From: Cytobacillus oceanisediminis 2691
GTDB lineage: Bacteria; Bacillota; Bacilli; Bacillales; Cytobacillaceae
NCBI RefSeq assembly: GCF_000294775.2
Contig: NZ_CP015506.1
Span: 1,277,501-1,341,500 of the forward strand
Direction of reading: 5' to 3'
DNA length: 64,000 nucleotides
The notes beneath the pieces were generated by a model. It was not told the origin of the DNA. It saw nothing but the letters and a program-made list of their open reading frames with translations, and made no database searches. The position numbers and the translations under genes were made by a program. Below, one piece after another: positions 1 through 7,929 of this stretch (positions are counted from its first letter, which is position 1; each line of letters opens with the position of its first letter).

Positions 1-318
1 GAACCTGCAGTTCATGACTGTCTGGAAGTGTCAGATTTAAAGCTCAATGAAAAAACAAGAGAAGTCAGCCGGGGAGATAAGGCCATAGAACTCACCCCAA
101 GAGAATTTGATTTGCTTGTTTATTTAATGACAAATAAAAGACAGGTCCTGAACAGGGAACAGATTTTGGAGGCCGTTTGGGGATATGACTTTTTGGGGGA
201 CACAAATGTAGTTGATGTTTATATCAGGTATTTGCGCAAGAAAATAGACATGCCTGAGAGGCCAGCTCTTATTCACACAATTCGCGGAGTAGGGTATGTA
301 TTAAAGGAGACGAAATGA
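1..318 (+). CDS. OmpR-family response regulator, C-terminal part (5' end outside window)
   Basis: The open frame runs in from the left edge, so only the winged-helix DNA-binding domain is present. Visible marks are the TPREFDLLVYL helix, the REQILEAVWGY segment, and the DVYIRYLRKKI recognition helix followed by the HTIRGVGYVL wing. The stop overlaps the start of the next gene by four bases (ATGA), which indicates translational coupling with the sensor kinase. A following PepSY-protein gene makes the set resemble the YkoG-YkoH-YkoI arrangement of B. subtilis; that orthology is inferred from order only. The receiver domain cannot be assessed. Confidence 0.93.
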   Translation, partial: EPAVHDCLEVSDLKLNEKTREVSRGDKAIELTPREFDLLVYLMTNKRQVLNREQILEAVWGYDFLGDTNVVDVYIRYLRKKIDMPERPALIHTIRGVGYVLKETK

Positions 319-1667
319 ATCTTCGGAAGAAAATATATTTGTATACAACTGTTCTCTTTGCAGTACTTCTGCTTATCATGAATATCGCTGTGTATGCTGT
401 TTTCAGCAAATTAATATATGAAAATGAGCAGGCATCCATTTCAAATGAAATGGCTAATATTACAAAGATTGCGCAAAGATCAATCGGGAATGTTCCAGAA
501 GATGATTTGCTTAGAGCTTTTGTTCCGTCAAGCGGAATGGTGAGACTGGTTCAGCCAGATAAAAAGGCAGTAACCTCCGCATCCTCCGATGAAAAGGCGC
601 TCAGTAAAATACCTGCAGAGTATATCAGCAGTGAATTGATAAAAACAATGGAGATTGATAAGAAGGTCTATATGTTTGCGTCTGCACCTGTGATCCTTCC
701 AGATGGTGAAATAGGGAGCTTTCAGCTGGCCAGAAGCATGGAAAGTGCAGAAAATATATTAAGGACTCTACGCTTCGTTCTGGGGATTGTGACAGTCCTG
801 GCAATGATTCCAGTTCTAATTTCCAGCGCTATCCTCAGTAAGTTTATTACAAGGCCAGTTGCGACAATGACAGCCACCATGAAAGAAATTAGAAAAAGCG
901 GCCAATTCAAGCGTCTTGAACTGGAGGGGAAATCCCAGGATGAGCTGCATCAAATGGGTGAAACCTTCAACCATATGATAGATCTTCTTGAATCCAATTA
1001 TGAAAAGCAAAAACTTTTTATATCAAATGCTTCCCATGAATTAAAAACCCCATTAACTGTTATTGAGAGTTATTCAAGCCTGCTTAAGAGAAGGGGATTG
1101 AAAGAACCTGAATTATTTAATGAATCAATAGAAGCCATTCATTCAGAGGCATTAAGAATGAAGGAAATGACAGAACAGCTTCTTTTGCTTGCACGGCATG
1201 ATGATCAGTGGATGCTCGATTTGAAGATGATAGATCTTAACCGTTTTTTAACCCAGGTCATCCGGACTTATGGAGATGCTTTTAAAAGGACTATACAGTT
1301 GGAATCCAGTTTGGCTGGAAATACCTTTATTCAAACGGATGAAAATAAATTAAAGCAGCTTCTGTTTATTTTTCTGGATAATGCCAGGAAATACAGTGAT
1401 GATATCATAAGGGTTACTATCGGGACAGAGAAAAGTAAGGTTTATATCCGGATTGAAGATCGCGGCATGGGTATTCCCCAGAAGGATCTGCCAAGAGTGT
1501 TTGACCGTTTTTACCGGGTAGATGAGGCAAGAAACAGAAAAACAGGAGGATCGGGACTGGGACTGTCCCTTGCCAAAGAAATCGCCGATGCTCTTGGGGT
1601 TGAGATCAGGCTCGAAAGTACTGAAGGATTGGGAACTGCAGCATCCATAAGAATTAAAATAACTTAA
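315..1667 (+). CDS. Membrane sensor histidine kinase (YkoH-like)
   Basis: This 450-residue kinase is the partner of the upstream regulator. It has two membrane segments (about residues 8-29 and 153-176) enclosing a roughly 120-residue extracytoplasmic sensor, then a HAMP linker. The HisKA box SNASHELKTPL carries phospho-acceptor H241. The HATPase domain has the N-box (N356), the DRGMGI G1 box near 382-387 and the GGSGLGLSLA G2 box near 411-420. All catalytic boxes are intact. The start ATG overlaps the preceding stop. The ligand is unknown. Neighbouring secreted PepSY genes suggest that it senses an envelope condition and controls those genes (inference). Confidence 0.93.
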   Translation: MNLRKKIYLYTTVLFAVLLLIMNIAVYAVFSKLIYENEQASISNEMANITKIAQRSIGNVPEDDLLRAFVPSSGMVRLVQPDKKAVTSASSDEKALSKIPAEYISSELIKTMEIDKKVYMFASAPVILPDGEIGSFQLARSMESAENILRTLRFVLGIVTVLAMIPVLISSAILSKFITRPVATMTATMKEIRKSGQFKRLELEGKSQDELHQMGETFNHMIDLLESNYEKQKLFISNASHELKTPLTVIESYSSLLKRRGLKEPELFNESIEAIHSEALRMKEMTEQLLLLARHDDQWMLDLKMIDLNRFLTQVIRTYGDAFKRTIQLESSLAGNTFIQTDENKLKQLLFIFLDNARKYSDDIIRVTIGTEKSKVYIRIEDRGMGIPQKDLPRVFDRFYRVDEARNRKTGGSGLGLSLAKEIADALGVEIRLESTEGLGTAASIRIKIT

Positions 1668-1670
1668 CCA

Positions 1671-1690
1671 TTCTCATCATTTTCTCATGT
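1671..1690 (+). promoter_or_regulatory. Direct repeats TTCTCAT, probable response-regulator box
   Basis: TTCTCATCA (1671) and TTCTCATGT (1682) are spaced 11 bases start to start, just downstream of the kinase gene and about 50 bases before the first PepSY gene. One helical turn is the usual repeat spacing for OmpR-family dimers. Related TTTCTCATC/TTTCTTATC sequences recur before the second PepSY gene. Regulation by the adjacent two-component system is inferred. Confidence 0.45.
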
Positions 1691-1737
1691 TATTATCAGA
1701 TAATAGAGAAATAAGCCAAGTGGAGAGGTGTAAGGAA

Positions 1738-2430
1738 ATGAAGCATAAACTTATAATAATTTCAGCTTCGGGGCTTTTGCTGGCTGCGCTCCTTGTATTT
1801 GCTGTAATACAATTCACAAATGTCTCGGCTTCAGAATCAATTACTGAAAGTGAAGCCATGGAGATAATAAAAGACCGGTATCAGGGTGAAATTCTGAATT
1901 TGAAAAAAGTGAACAGCACTTATTTGATTGAAATGAAAAGAGGCAAAGGGTTCTATCAAATAAAGCTGAGTGAAAACGGAGGAGAAATTCTTTCTTTTGA
2001 AAAAAAAGATCAAATTTCTAATGGTGAACAGAAGCAGCTTAATGAAGAAAAAATAAAGGAAATTATTCAGGCAGAAGAATCTGGTGAATTACTCTCCATT
2101 AAAAAAGTGACTCATAAAGAAAAATCAGCCTTCGAGGCAATCGTTCAGAAAGATGAAGAGAAGATTAAGATTACTGTTGATGCTCTGAATGGAGAAGTTT
2201 TATCCCGTGCTGCTGAGGAAACAAAGGTCCCTGTAAAAAATCTAACCGAAGAGGAAGCTGTCCAAATTGCTCTAAAAAATGAACCTGGGGAAGTGGATGA
2301 TATCAGCTTTGGAGAAACAGACAAGGGACCTTCTTATCTTGTTGAGATAGAAAAGGATGATGGCAGGGAGGCAGCTGTCGAGATCCATGCTATTACAGGA
2401 GAAGTGTTGTCGGTTACCTGGGATGATTAA
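1738..2430 (+). CDS. Secreted or membrane-anchored PepSY-domain protein, three repeats
   Basis: This 230-residue protein starts at the ATG preceded by GAGAGGTG; an upstream in-frame ATG at 1687 lacks a ribosome site and lies in the repeat-bearing leader. The N-terminus (MKHKL then a hydrophobic run to about residue 25) is a signal peptide or anchor. Three PepSY-like units follow, each ending in a G-E-[IV]-L pattern (near residues 82, 145 and 224), with the typical ALNGEVLS and AITGEVLS turns. PepSY domains are small extracytoplasmic modules often tied to protease inhibition. It lies directly after the kinase gene, so it is probably a target or accessory of that system, like YkoI. Confidence 0.85.
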   Translation: MKHKLIIISASGLLLAALLVFAVIQFTNVSASESITESEAMEIIKDRYQGEILNLKKVNSTYLIEMKRGKGFYQIKLSENGGEILSFEKKDQISNGEQKQLNEEKIKEIIQAEESGELLSIKKVTHKEKSAFEAIVQKDEEKIKITVDALNGEVLSRAAEETKVPVKNLTEEEAVQIALKNEPGEVDDISFGETDKGPSYLVEIEKDDGREAAVEIHAITGEVLSVTWDD

Positions 2431-2434
2431 TCCC

Positions 2435-2480
2435 TTTCTCATCAAATTTTAATTTTCTTATCCTTTTTCTCTCATTTTCA
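2435..2480 (+). promoter_or_regulatory. TTTCTCAT-like repeats before the second PepSY gene
   Basis: TTTCTCATC at 2435, TTTCTTATC at 2454 and TTTCTCTCAT at 2466 lie 45-90 bases before the second PepSY start. They match the paired TTCTCAT motif ahead of the first PepSY gene, but the spacing here (19 and 12) is irregular. This is a candidate second binding region for the adjacent response regulator. Confidence 0.35.
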
Positions 2481-2525
2481 CCGGTTATATTGAACATGTA
2501 GAAAAGAAAAAGGAGGAAAAATAAA

Positions 2526-3077
2526 ATGAACAAAAAATTTGCAGTTATTTCTTTGACAGGAGCCTTATTGCTGGGAGGTGCTGTTGCAGCAGGTGCAGCA
2601 GATACGAATGGAAAAGGAAGCACTGGGAGTAAAAAAGAAGCTGCACAGGATATGATTACTGTTGAAGAAGCGAAAAAGATTGCTCTTTCTGAAGCAGAGG
2701 GAAGAGTAGAGAGCATTGAATTGGAAAGAGCAAATGGCAAACAGTATTATGAAATTGATATTGAGAACGGGAAAGAAGATTTCGATATTAAAGTTCACGC
2801 CTTAGATGGTGAAGTCATTTCAATTAATAAAGAGCGAAACGACGATGATGACGATGATCAGTCTGAAAAAGAGGTAAATCGGGAAAATGTAATCTCCGAA
2901 CAAAAGGCTATTGAAATAGCTGAAAAAGAAGTTAATGGAACGATGAAAGAAATTGAAATAGATGAAGACGATGGACAAATCCTATATGAAGTTGAACTGC
3001 AAACAAATAAAGGCGAAGCAGATGTTGATATTGATGCTGAAACAGGAAAAGTATTAAAAGCCGAATTTGATGAGTAA
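2526..3077 (+). CDS. Secreted PepSY-domain protein, two repeats
   Basis: This 183-residue protein starts 10 bases after AAAGGAGG. It begins with a clear signal peptide (MNKKFAVISLTGALLLGGAVAAGAA, probable cleavage after AGA or GAA). Two PepSY repeats follow, around residues 40-100 and 120-180, with the hallmark ALDGEVI and AETGKVL turns. An acidic Asp/Glu linker near residues 107-115 separates them. It is likely exported and acts outside the membrane with the preceding paralogue. A terminator follows directly. The exact function is unknown; calcium binding by the acidic stretch is possible but not shown. Confidence 0.87.
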   Translation: MNKKFAVISLTGALLLGGAVAAGAADTNGKGSTGSKKEAAQDMITVEEAKKIALSEAEGRVESIELERANGKQYYEIDIENGKEDFDIKVHALDGEVISINKERNDDDDDDQSEKEVNRENVISEQKAIEIAEKEVNGTMKEIEIDEDDGQILYEVELQTNKGEADVDIDAETGKVLKAEFDE

Positions 3078-3086
3078 ATCCAAATG

Positions 3087-3114
3087 AAAAGCGGGGCGAA
3101 ATGCTCCGCTTTTT
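3087..3114 (+). terminator. Intrinsic terminator after the PepSY gene
   Basis: The hairpin AAAAGCGGGGC / GCTCCGCTTTT with a five-base loop ends in a short T run. It closes the two-component/PepSY unit. Confidence 0.85.
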
Positions 3115-3205
3115 GATGTAATTTGTTACAAGCTTATGAAGAGACTACTCATCAATCCTCTTGTTGGTTCATAGATTATGGTAAGGACTAAAAGGGGGAG
3201 TGGCA

Positions 3206-4618
3206 ATGCGAGAAGAAGAAAATAAGTCATTGGAATATGCCATTCAGGAAATTACTGAAATTGCAAATGGGTTTGGCTTGGACTATTACCCAATGAGGTA
3301 TGAAATTTGTCCTGCAGAAATCATTTATACATTCGGCGCTTATGGCATGCCGACCAGGTTTTCGCATTGGAGCTTTGGAAAACAGTTTCATAAAATGAAG
3401 CTGCATTATGATTTAGGATTATCAAAAATTTATGAGCTTGTAATCAATTCGGATCCTTGCTACGCGTTTCTGCTCGATTCCAATGCCCTTATTCAAAACA
3501 AATTAATTGTGGCGCATGTTTTAGCACACTGCGATTTCTTTAAAAATAATGTCCGTTTTCAAAACACAAAGAGGGACATGGTAGAGAGCATGGCTGCCAC
3601 CGCCGAAAGAATCAGGCAATATGAAATTGAGTTTGGGAAGAAGGAAGTGGAAACTTTCCTGGATGCAGTGCTGGCAATTGAAGAACATATTGATCCGTCT
3701 CTTATGAGACCTAAGCTCGCCTGGAGTACGGAAGATGAATATGAAAGCAGCGGTGATACGGCAGCGCCTAGCCCTTATGATGATTTATGGGGTTTGGATG
3801 AAAGGAACAAAAAGCATGAGCCAAAGAAGAAGAAAAAGAAATTCCCTCCAAAACCCGAAAAGGATTTACTATTATTTATTGAAAGCTACAGCAGGGAGCT
3901 AACCGACTGGCAGCGGGATATTTTAACTATGATGCGGGAAGAAATGCTCTATTTTTGGCCGCAGCTCGAAACAAAAATCATGAATGAGGGATGGGCTTCC
4001 TATTGGCATCAGCGTATTTTAAGGGAAATGGATTTGACATCTGCAGAAGCGCTTGAATTTGCCAAATTGAATGCCGGAGTGGTTCAGCCGTCCAGAACCG
4101 GAATCAATCCATATTATCTGGGCCTGAAAATTTTTGAAGATATTGAAGAGAGGTATAACAACCCGACGGAGGAAATGAAGAGGCGCGGTGCAGTTCCAGG
4201 TTCAGGCAGGGAAAAAATGTTTGAGGTGCGTGAAATCGAATCCGATATTTCTTTTTTGAGAAATTATTTAACAAAAGACCTTGTCATGAGAGAAGATATG
4301 TACCTTTTTCAAAAGCAGGGAAAGGATTATAAAATTGTTGATAAACAGTGGGAGCATGTTCGGGATCAGCTTGTCAGCATGCGTGTAAATGGAGGATTCC
4401 CGTATTTGACGGTTAATGACGGCGATTATATGAAGAATGGAGAGCTTTACCTCAAGCATTGGTTTGAAGGAGTGGAGCTTGATCTTAAATATCTTGAAAA
4501 AGTACTCCCATACGTATACCAGCTTTGGGGAAGAGGAGTTCATATGGAAACCATGGTTGAAGGAAAAAATATGCTTTTCACTTACGACGGGAAGAGCATT
4601 CATAGAAAATACTTATAA
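3206..4618 (+). CDS. spoVR: SpoVR family protein
   Basis: The product (470 residues) matches the SpoVR family across its length. Marks include the N-terminal [20 protein letters not shown] region, the THIS-type [14 protein letters not shown] segment, [12 protein letters not shown], the [16 protein letters not shown] motif and the late [18 protein letters not shown] block. SpoVR is needed for normal cortex formation in B. subtilis; its biochemical activity is not settled. A GTG at 3200 is in frame, but AAAGGGGG sits about seven bases from the ATG at 3206, so the ATG is chosen. It is monocistronic with its own terminator. Confidence 0.95.
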   Translation: MREEENKSLEYAIQEITEIANGFGLDYYPMRYEICPAEIIYTFGAYGMPTRFSHWSFGKQFHKMKLHYDLGLSKIYELVINSDPCYAFLLDSNALIQNKLIVAHVLAHCDFFKNNVRFQNTKRDMVESMAATAERIRQYEIEFGKKEVETFLDAVLAIEEHIDPSLMRPKLAWSTEDEYESSGDTAAPSPYDDLWGLDERNKKHEPKKKKKKFPPKPEKDLLLFIESYSRELTDWQRDILTMMREEMLYFWPQLETKIMNEGWASYWHQRILREMDLTSAEALEFAKLNAGVVQPSRTGINPYYLGLKIFEDIEERYNNPTEEMKRRGAVPGSGREKMFEVREIESDISFLRNYLTKDLVMREDMYLFQKQGKDYKIVDKQWEHVRDQLVSMRVNGGFPYLTVNDGDYMKNGELYLKHWFEGVELDLKYLEKVLPYVYQLWGRGVHMETMVEGKNMLFTYDGKSIHRKYL

Positions 4619-4626
4619 CAATGGAG

Positions 4627-4658
4627 GACGAACCACATCTGAAGTGGTTCGTCTTTTT
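4627..4658 (+). terminator. Intrinsic terminator of spoVR
   Basis: A ten-base-pair perfect stem (GACGAACCAC / GTGGTTCGTC), seven-base loop and TTTTT lie directly after the spoVR stop. Confidence 0.92.
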
Positions 4659-4844
4659 CAGGTTGAGCAATAAAAAGAGGTTTATTAAAAAATGGACAGG
4701 ATATAAACTAAATACTTTCTTCCTAAGGAGTATTGCAGTAATATTAACGTGTACAGGCGGGGGTATTGGAATAGGTTATTTAATGACTTACCAGTTACTG
4801 ATATAGCTTGAATCCATTTATAAACTAAAGAAAGGATGATAATC

Positions 4845-5123
4845 TTGAAAATTACAGATTCAGCTCGTGACCTATTGAAGCAAGTGTTTCAAGAGAAAGA
4901 TACGGGTGGCATTAGAGTTTATTTCGCAGGCTTTGGCTGAGGAGGCCCACAAATTGGACTGGCTCTGGATGAGCCGGAAGCAGACGATATAATCGAGACA
5001 ATCAATGAAATTCAAGTTGCATTTGACCCGGAGATCAAGCAGCATACAGAAAGTATGATTCTGGACCATGATCAGGAAAATGAAAGACTAGTCTTATTAG
5101 GCAACGAAAGTGATTGCTGTTAA
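4845..5123 (+). CDS. HesB/IscA-like protein read through an in-frame TGA; probable selenoprotein
   Basis: From TTG (RBS AAAGGATG) the frame encodes 92 residues if TGA 4938-4940 is read as an amino acid. The sequence before it (IRVYFAGFG) and after it (GGPQIGLALDEPEADD) together form the HesB/IscA signature. The TGA replaces the first conserved cysteine of the family (G-C-x-G); the C-terminal Cys pair (91-92) is present. Codon phase and conservation continue unbroken on both sides, which argues against decay. A hairpin fitting bacterial SECIS rules lies 25 bases downstream. HesB-like selenoproteins are a known prokaryotic class. The role is probably Fe-S or sulfur/selenium trafficking. No selA, selB, selC or selD lies in the window, so decoding is inferred. 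The alternative is a nonsense mutation. Confidence 0.78.
4959..4977 (+). promoter_or_regulatory. Candidate bacterial SECIS hairpin
   Basis: CTGGCTC (4959-4965) pairs with GAGCCGG (4971-4977) across the loop TGGAT, giving seven base pairs with one G-T wobble. The apical loop begins 25 bases after the TGA, inside the 16-37 base range for bacterial SECIS elements, and has G at loop position two. It is read in frame as part of the coding sequence. Confidence 0.65.
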
Positions 5124-5133
5124 GACAGTGATT

Positions 5134-5160
5134 AAAAACACCCGTTTGGGTGTTTTTTTT
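5134..5160 (+). terminator. Intrinsic terminator after the HesB-like gene
   Basis: AAAAACACCC / GGGTGTTTTT with loop GTTT and a run of eight T. It separates the HesB-like gene from the persulfide operon. Confidence 0.93.
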
Positions 5161-5184
5161 TGACAATAAGATTGGATCAAGTTA

Positions 5185-5213
5185 TTGACATAATACCATA
5201 TAGGGTATATTAT
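5185..5213 (+). promoter_or_regulatory. Sigma-A promoter with CstR-like operator in the spacer
   Basis: TTGACA (5185-5190), a 17-base spacer and TATTAT (5208-5213) form a near-consensus promoter. The spacer holds ATACCATATAGGGTAT (5193-5208), an imperfect inverted repeat of the ATACCC/GGGTAT type expected for CsoR/CstR-family repressors. Placement in the spacer fits repression of the persulfide operon. Confidence 0.7.
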
Positions 5214-5306
5214 ATGAACTGTAATTGAATGAATAATGCAGAGGAGATTATGATGCTGCTGATTTTCTTTACACAATAAAAAACTATATTTTTTTGATTA
5301 TATAAA

Positions 5307-5320
5307 TACCCATTGGGGTA
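5307..5320. promoter_or_regulatory. Second CstR-like operator
   Basis: TACCCATTGGGGTA is a perfect TACCC/GGGTA inverted repeat with a four-base centre. It lies just before the ribosome site of the DsrE-like gene. Together with the site at 5193 it gives two operators bracketing the leader. Assignment to CstR is inferred from motif type and operon content. Confidence 0.6.
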
Positions 5321-5334
5321 AGAGGGGGAGAAGA

Positions 5335-5811
5335 ATGGATAAGAAGAAAACAACAATTGTTCTATTTAGCGGAGATTATGACAAGGTGATGGCAGCTTAT
5401 ATCATTGCCAACGGAGCAGCTGCTTATGACCATGAGGTAACAATCTTTCACACTTTTTGGGGACTGAATGCTCTAAGGAAAGATGAGTCTATTCAAGTGA
5501 AAAAATCATTTATGGAAAAAATGTTTGGAAAAATGATGCCTAGAGGTCCTGAAAAAATGGGTCTTTCAAAAATGAATATGGCTGGCATGGGTCCTAAAAT
5601 GATTAAAGATATTATGAAAAAGCACAACACGATGCCAGTAAAGGATTTGATTGAAATGGCAAAAGAGCAGGATATAAAGCTGGTAGCCTGTCAGATGACA
5701 GTTGATCTTCTGGGCTTTAAACCAGATGAAATTATTGATGGCGTTGAATATGCTGGTGTAGCAGCCTACTTGGCTGATGCAGAAGATGGAAATGTAAACT
5801 TATTCATCTAA
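5335..5811 (+). CDS. DsrE/DsrF/DrsH-like sulfur-relay protein
   Basis: This 158-residue protein (RBS GAGGGGGAG) belongs to the DsrE-like group (DrsE_2 type). It has an N-terminal TTIVLFSGDYDKVMAAYIIANGAA strand-helix unit, a Met-rich middle (MEKMFGKMMPRG, KMNMAGMGPKM) and the IKLVACQMTVDLLG segment. The cysteine in that segment (about residue 122) is the likely persulfide carrier. The C-terminal GVEYAGVAAYLADA helix is typical. It is first in an operon of sulfur-transfer genes and probably passes sulfane sulfur between the downstream rhodanese and TusA proteins in the cytoplasm. Confidence 0.88.
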   Translation: MDKKKTTIVLFSGDYDKVMAAYIIANGAAAYDHEVTIFHTFWGLNALRKDESIQVKKSFMEKMFGKMMPRGPEKMGLSKMNMAGMGPKMIKDIMKKHNTMPVKDLIEMAKEQDIKLVACQMTVDLLGFKPDEIIDGVEYAGVAAYLADAEDGNVNLFI

Positions 5812-5841
5812 ACCAAATTTTTATAATAGGGGGATTTCTAA

Positions 5842-6420
5842 ATGAAAACATTAAAAGCAAACTTTACGGTAGATGCAAAAGGCCTTGCTTGTCCAATGCC
5901 AATTGTAAGAACAAAAAAAGCAATAAATAATATAAATCCCGGTGAAGTACTTGGGGTGCTTGCAACGGATAAAGGTTCAAAGGCAGACATTCAGGCCTGG
6001 TCAAAAAGTTCAGGACATCAATATCTTGGAACAATTGAAGAAGGTGATGTGCTTATGCACTATATCCGCAAAGCAAGTGAAAATGAAGAGCGAGAAGCAG
6101 CAAATTTTGAGACTATTGCCTCTAACGAAGATCTTCAAAAAGAACTTGAATCAAATTCAGAGATTGACGTTCTTGATGTAAGGGAACCGGCTGAATTTGC
6201 ATTTGAACATATTCCAAACGCTGTTTCTATCCCTTTTGGTGAACTTGAAGAACGAATGGGAGAGCTGAATAAAGATAAAAAGATTTATGTAGTATGCCGT
6301 ACAGGCAGCCGAAGTGGTATGGCTTCACAGGCATTAAGCGATAAAGGCTTCACCCGCATAATTAATGTAGTGCCGGGTATGTCTGGTTGGAATGGACCGA
6401 CAGAAACTAAAGTGAACTAA
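5842..6420 (+). CDS. TusA-rhodanese fusion sulfurtransferase (CstA-like)
   Basis: The 192-residue protein has an N-terminal TusA domain with the GLACPMP motif (C17) and a C-terminal rhodanese domain. The rhodanese active loop VVCRTGSRSG has catalytic C152, preceded by the LDVREPAEF and HIPNAVSIP family motifs. TusA and rhodanese cysteines carry persulfides. The fusion resembles Staphylococcus CstA, which links these modules to a DsrE domain; here the DsrE part is the separate upstream gene. It is co-transcribed (30-base gap before it, 40 after). Confidence 0.92.
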   Translation: MKTLKANFTVDAKGLACPMPIVRTKKAINNINPGEVLGVLATDKGSKADIQAWSKSSGHQYLGTIEEGDVLMHYIRKASENEEREAANFETIASNEDLQKELESNSEIDVLDVREPAEFAFEHIPNAVSIPFGELEERMGELNKDKKIYVVCRTGSRSGMASQALSDKGFTRIINVVPGMSGWNGPTETKVN

Positions 6421-6460
6421 AAAATTTTAAAAGAAAGTATACAGTAGGGGGTATAAAACT

Positions 6461-7582
6461 ATGAAAGCAATGACAGCTAAAGAAGTAACAAAAAAAGTTA
6501 TTGAAAATGAAGAGCTATTTATACTGGATGTGCGCAATGAAAGTGACTTTAATGATTGGAAGATTGAAGGAAAAACCTTTGAATACTTGAATGTTCCCTA
6601 CTTCGATCTTCTTGATGGAGTAGAGTCAATTCTGGATAAAATTCCAGCTGATAAAGAACTTTTAATCGTTTGTGCAAAAGAAGGATCTTCTGTCATGATT
6701 GCAGAAATGCTTGAAGAAGCTGGACGAGAGGCTTCTTACCTGAAGGGCGGAATGAAAGCATGGAGCGAACACCTTGAGCCTGTTAAGGTAGGAGACTTGA
6801 AGGACGGGGGCGAAATGTACCAATTTGTCCGCATTGGTAAAGGATGTTTATCATATATGGTTATTTCTAATGGGGAAGCAGCGATTGTCGATGCAACAAG
6901 AATGACAGACGTATTTACTGATTTTGCTGCTGAAAAGAATGCAGAGATCAAGCATGTATTTGATACACATCTGCATGCTGACCATATCTCAGGCGGAAGA
7001 AAAATTGCTGAAAAAACAGGTGCTTCATACTGGCTTCCTCCCAAGGATGCTGAAGAAGTAACATTTGATTACAAAAGCCTTGAAGATGAAAGTGAAGTAA
7101 TGATTGGTTCTACTAAGATCAGCATTCAAGCTGTTTATTCACCAGGCCATACAATTGGATCCACATCATTTGTGGTAGATGATCAATACCTTCTATCAGG
7201 AGATATTCTATTCATCGATTCAATTGGCCGACCTGACCTTGCAGGAAAAGCCGGTGCCTGGGCTGGCGATTTAAGGGAAACACTTTATAAGCGATATAAG
7301 GAGCTATCAAGTGAATTAGCTGTTATGCCTGCACACTTCATGATCATTGATGAGTTAAATGAAGATGGCAGTGTTTCTGAGAAACTTGGCACATTATTTG
7401 CTGAGAATCATGGATTAAAAATTGATGATGAAGGAGAGTTCAGAAAATTAGTTTCTGAGAACCTTCCTCCTCAGCCAAATGCTTATCAGGAAATCCGTGA
7501 AACAAATATGGGGAAAATCAACCCGGATGAAGAAAAACAGAGAGAGATGGAAATTGGTCCTAACCGCTGTGCTGTAAGATAA
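6461..7582 (+). CDS. Rhodanese-metallo-beta-lactamase fusion, persulfide dioxygenase-like (CstB-like)
   Basis: The 373-residue protein starts with a rhodanese domain (LDVRNESDF; active loop with C71). A metallo-beta-lactamase domain of the ETHE1 type follows: HLHADH at 170-175, H230 in SPGHTIGS, D248 in LSGDIL and H292 in MPAHF supply the expected iron ligands. The likely reaction is oxidation of a low-molecular-weight persulfide to sulfite, with sulfur transfer by the rhodanese part. The domain order (rhodanese first) is the reverse of that recalled for staphylococcal CstB. It carries its own RBS (AGGGGG) and sits in the middle of the sulfur operon. Confidence 0.92.
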   Translation: MKAMTAKEVTKKVIENEELFILDVRNESDFNDWKIEGKTFEYLNVPYFDLLDGVESILDKIPADKELLIVCAKEGSSVMIAEMLEEAGREASYLKGGMKAWSEHLEPVKVGDLKDGGEMYQFVRIGKGCLSYMVISNGEAAIVDATRMTDVFTDFAAEKNAEIKHVFDTHLHADHISGGRKIAEKTGASYWLPPKDAEEVTFDYKSLEDESEVMIGSTKISIQAVYSPGHTIGSTSFVVDDQYLLSGDILFIDSIGRPDLAGKAGAWAGDLRETLYKRYKELSSELAVMPAHFMIIDELNEDGSVSEKLGTLFAENHGLKIDDEGEFRKLVSENLPPQPNAYQEIRETNMGKINPDEEKQREMEIGPNRCAVR

Positions 7583-7640
7583 TCATCTGATTTCATATAA
7601 CGTTAAATTAGATAATTTTAAACAATGGAGGAATGGAAAC

Positions 7641-7868
7641 ATGAACGCAGCAAAAGTGCTGGATGCAAAAGGCTTAGCTTGTCCAATGCCAATCGTAAAA
7701 ACAAAGAAAGCAATAGGGGAAATCGAATCAGGCCAGGTGCTTGAAGTTCATACAACCGACAAAGGTGCAGTTAAAGACTTGGCTGCCTGGACAGAGTCAA
7801 CAGGACATGAGCTATTAAAACATGAGGATGACAGCGGAACTTTAAAGTTCTGGATAAAAAAAGGCTAA
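7641..7868 (+). CDS. TusA family sulfur carrier
   Basis: A stand-alone 75-residue TusA protein with [15 protein letters not shown] and persulfide-bearing C14. It is clearly related to the TusA domain of the fusion protein two genes upstream (shared [17 protein letters not shown] and STGHE-like blocks), so the operon holds two TusA modules. It probably accepts or donates sulfane sulfur between the rhodanese enzymes. RBS AATGGAGGAATG precedes the ATG. Confidence 0.93.
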   Translation: MNAAKVLDAKGLACPMPIVKTKKAIGEIESGQVLEVHTTDKGAVKDLAAWTESTGHELLKHEDDSGTLKFWIKKG

Positions 7869-7929
7869 TCTATTGAAAGGTAAAGGGGGGGGCTGCTCCC
7901 TTTTATCGCTAAAAGGAGGAGATAGCCAC

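Noticed and set aside
4693..4806. Hydrophobic frame (LNTFFLRSIAVILTCTGGGI...) between the spoVR terminator and the HesB-like gene
   Set aside because: No ATG, GTG or TTG with a ribosome site outside the terminator; it would need an ATT start. It may hold only the promoter of the next gene.
7873..7929. N-terminal extension of the TauE-type permease
   Set aside because: The strong AAAAGGAGGAG site sits after this segment and the family begins at the later ATG.
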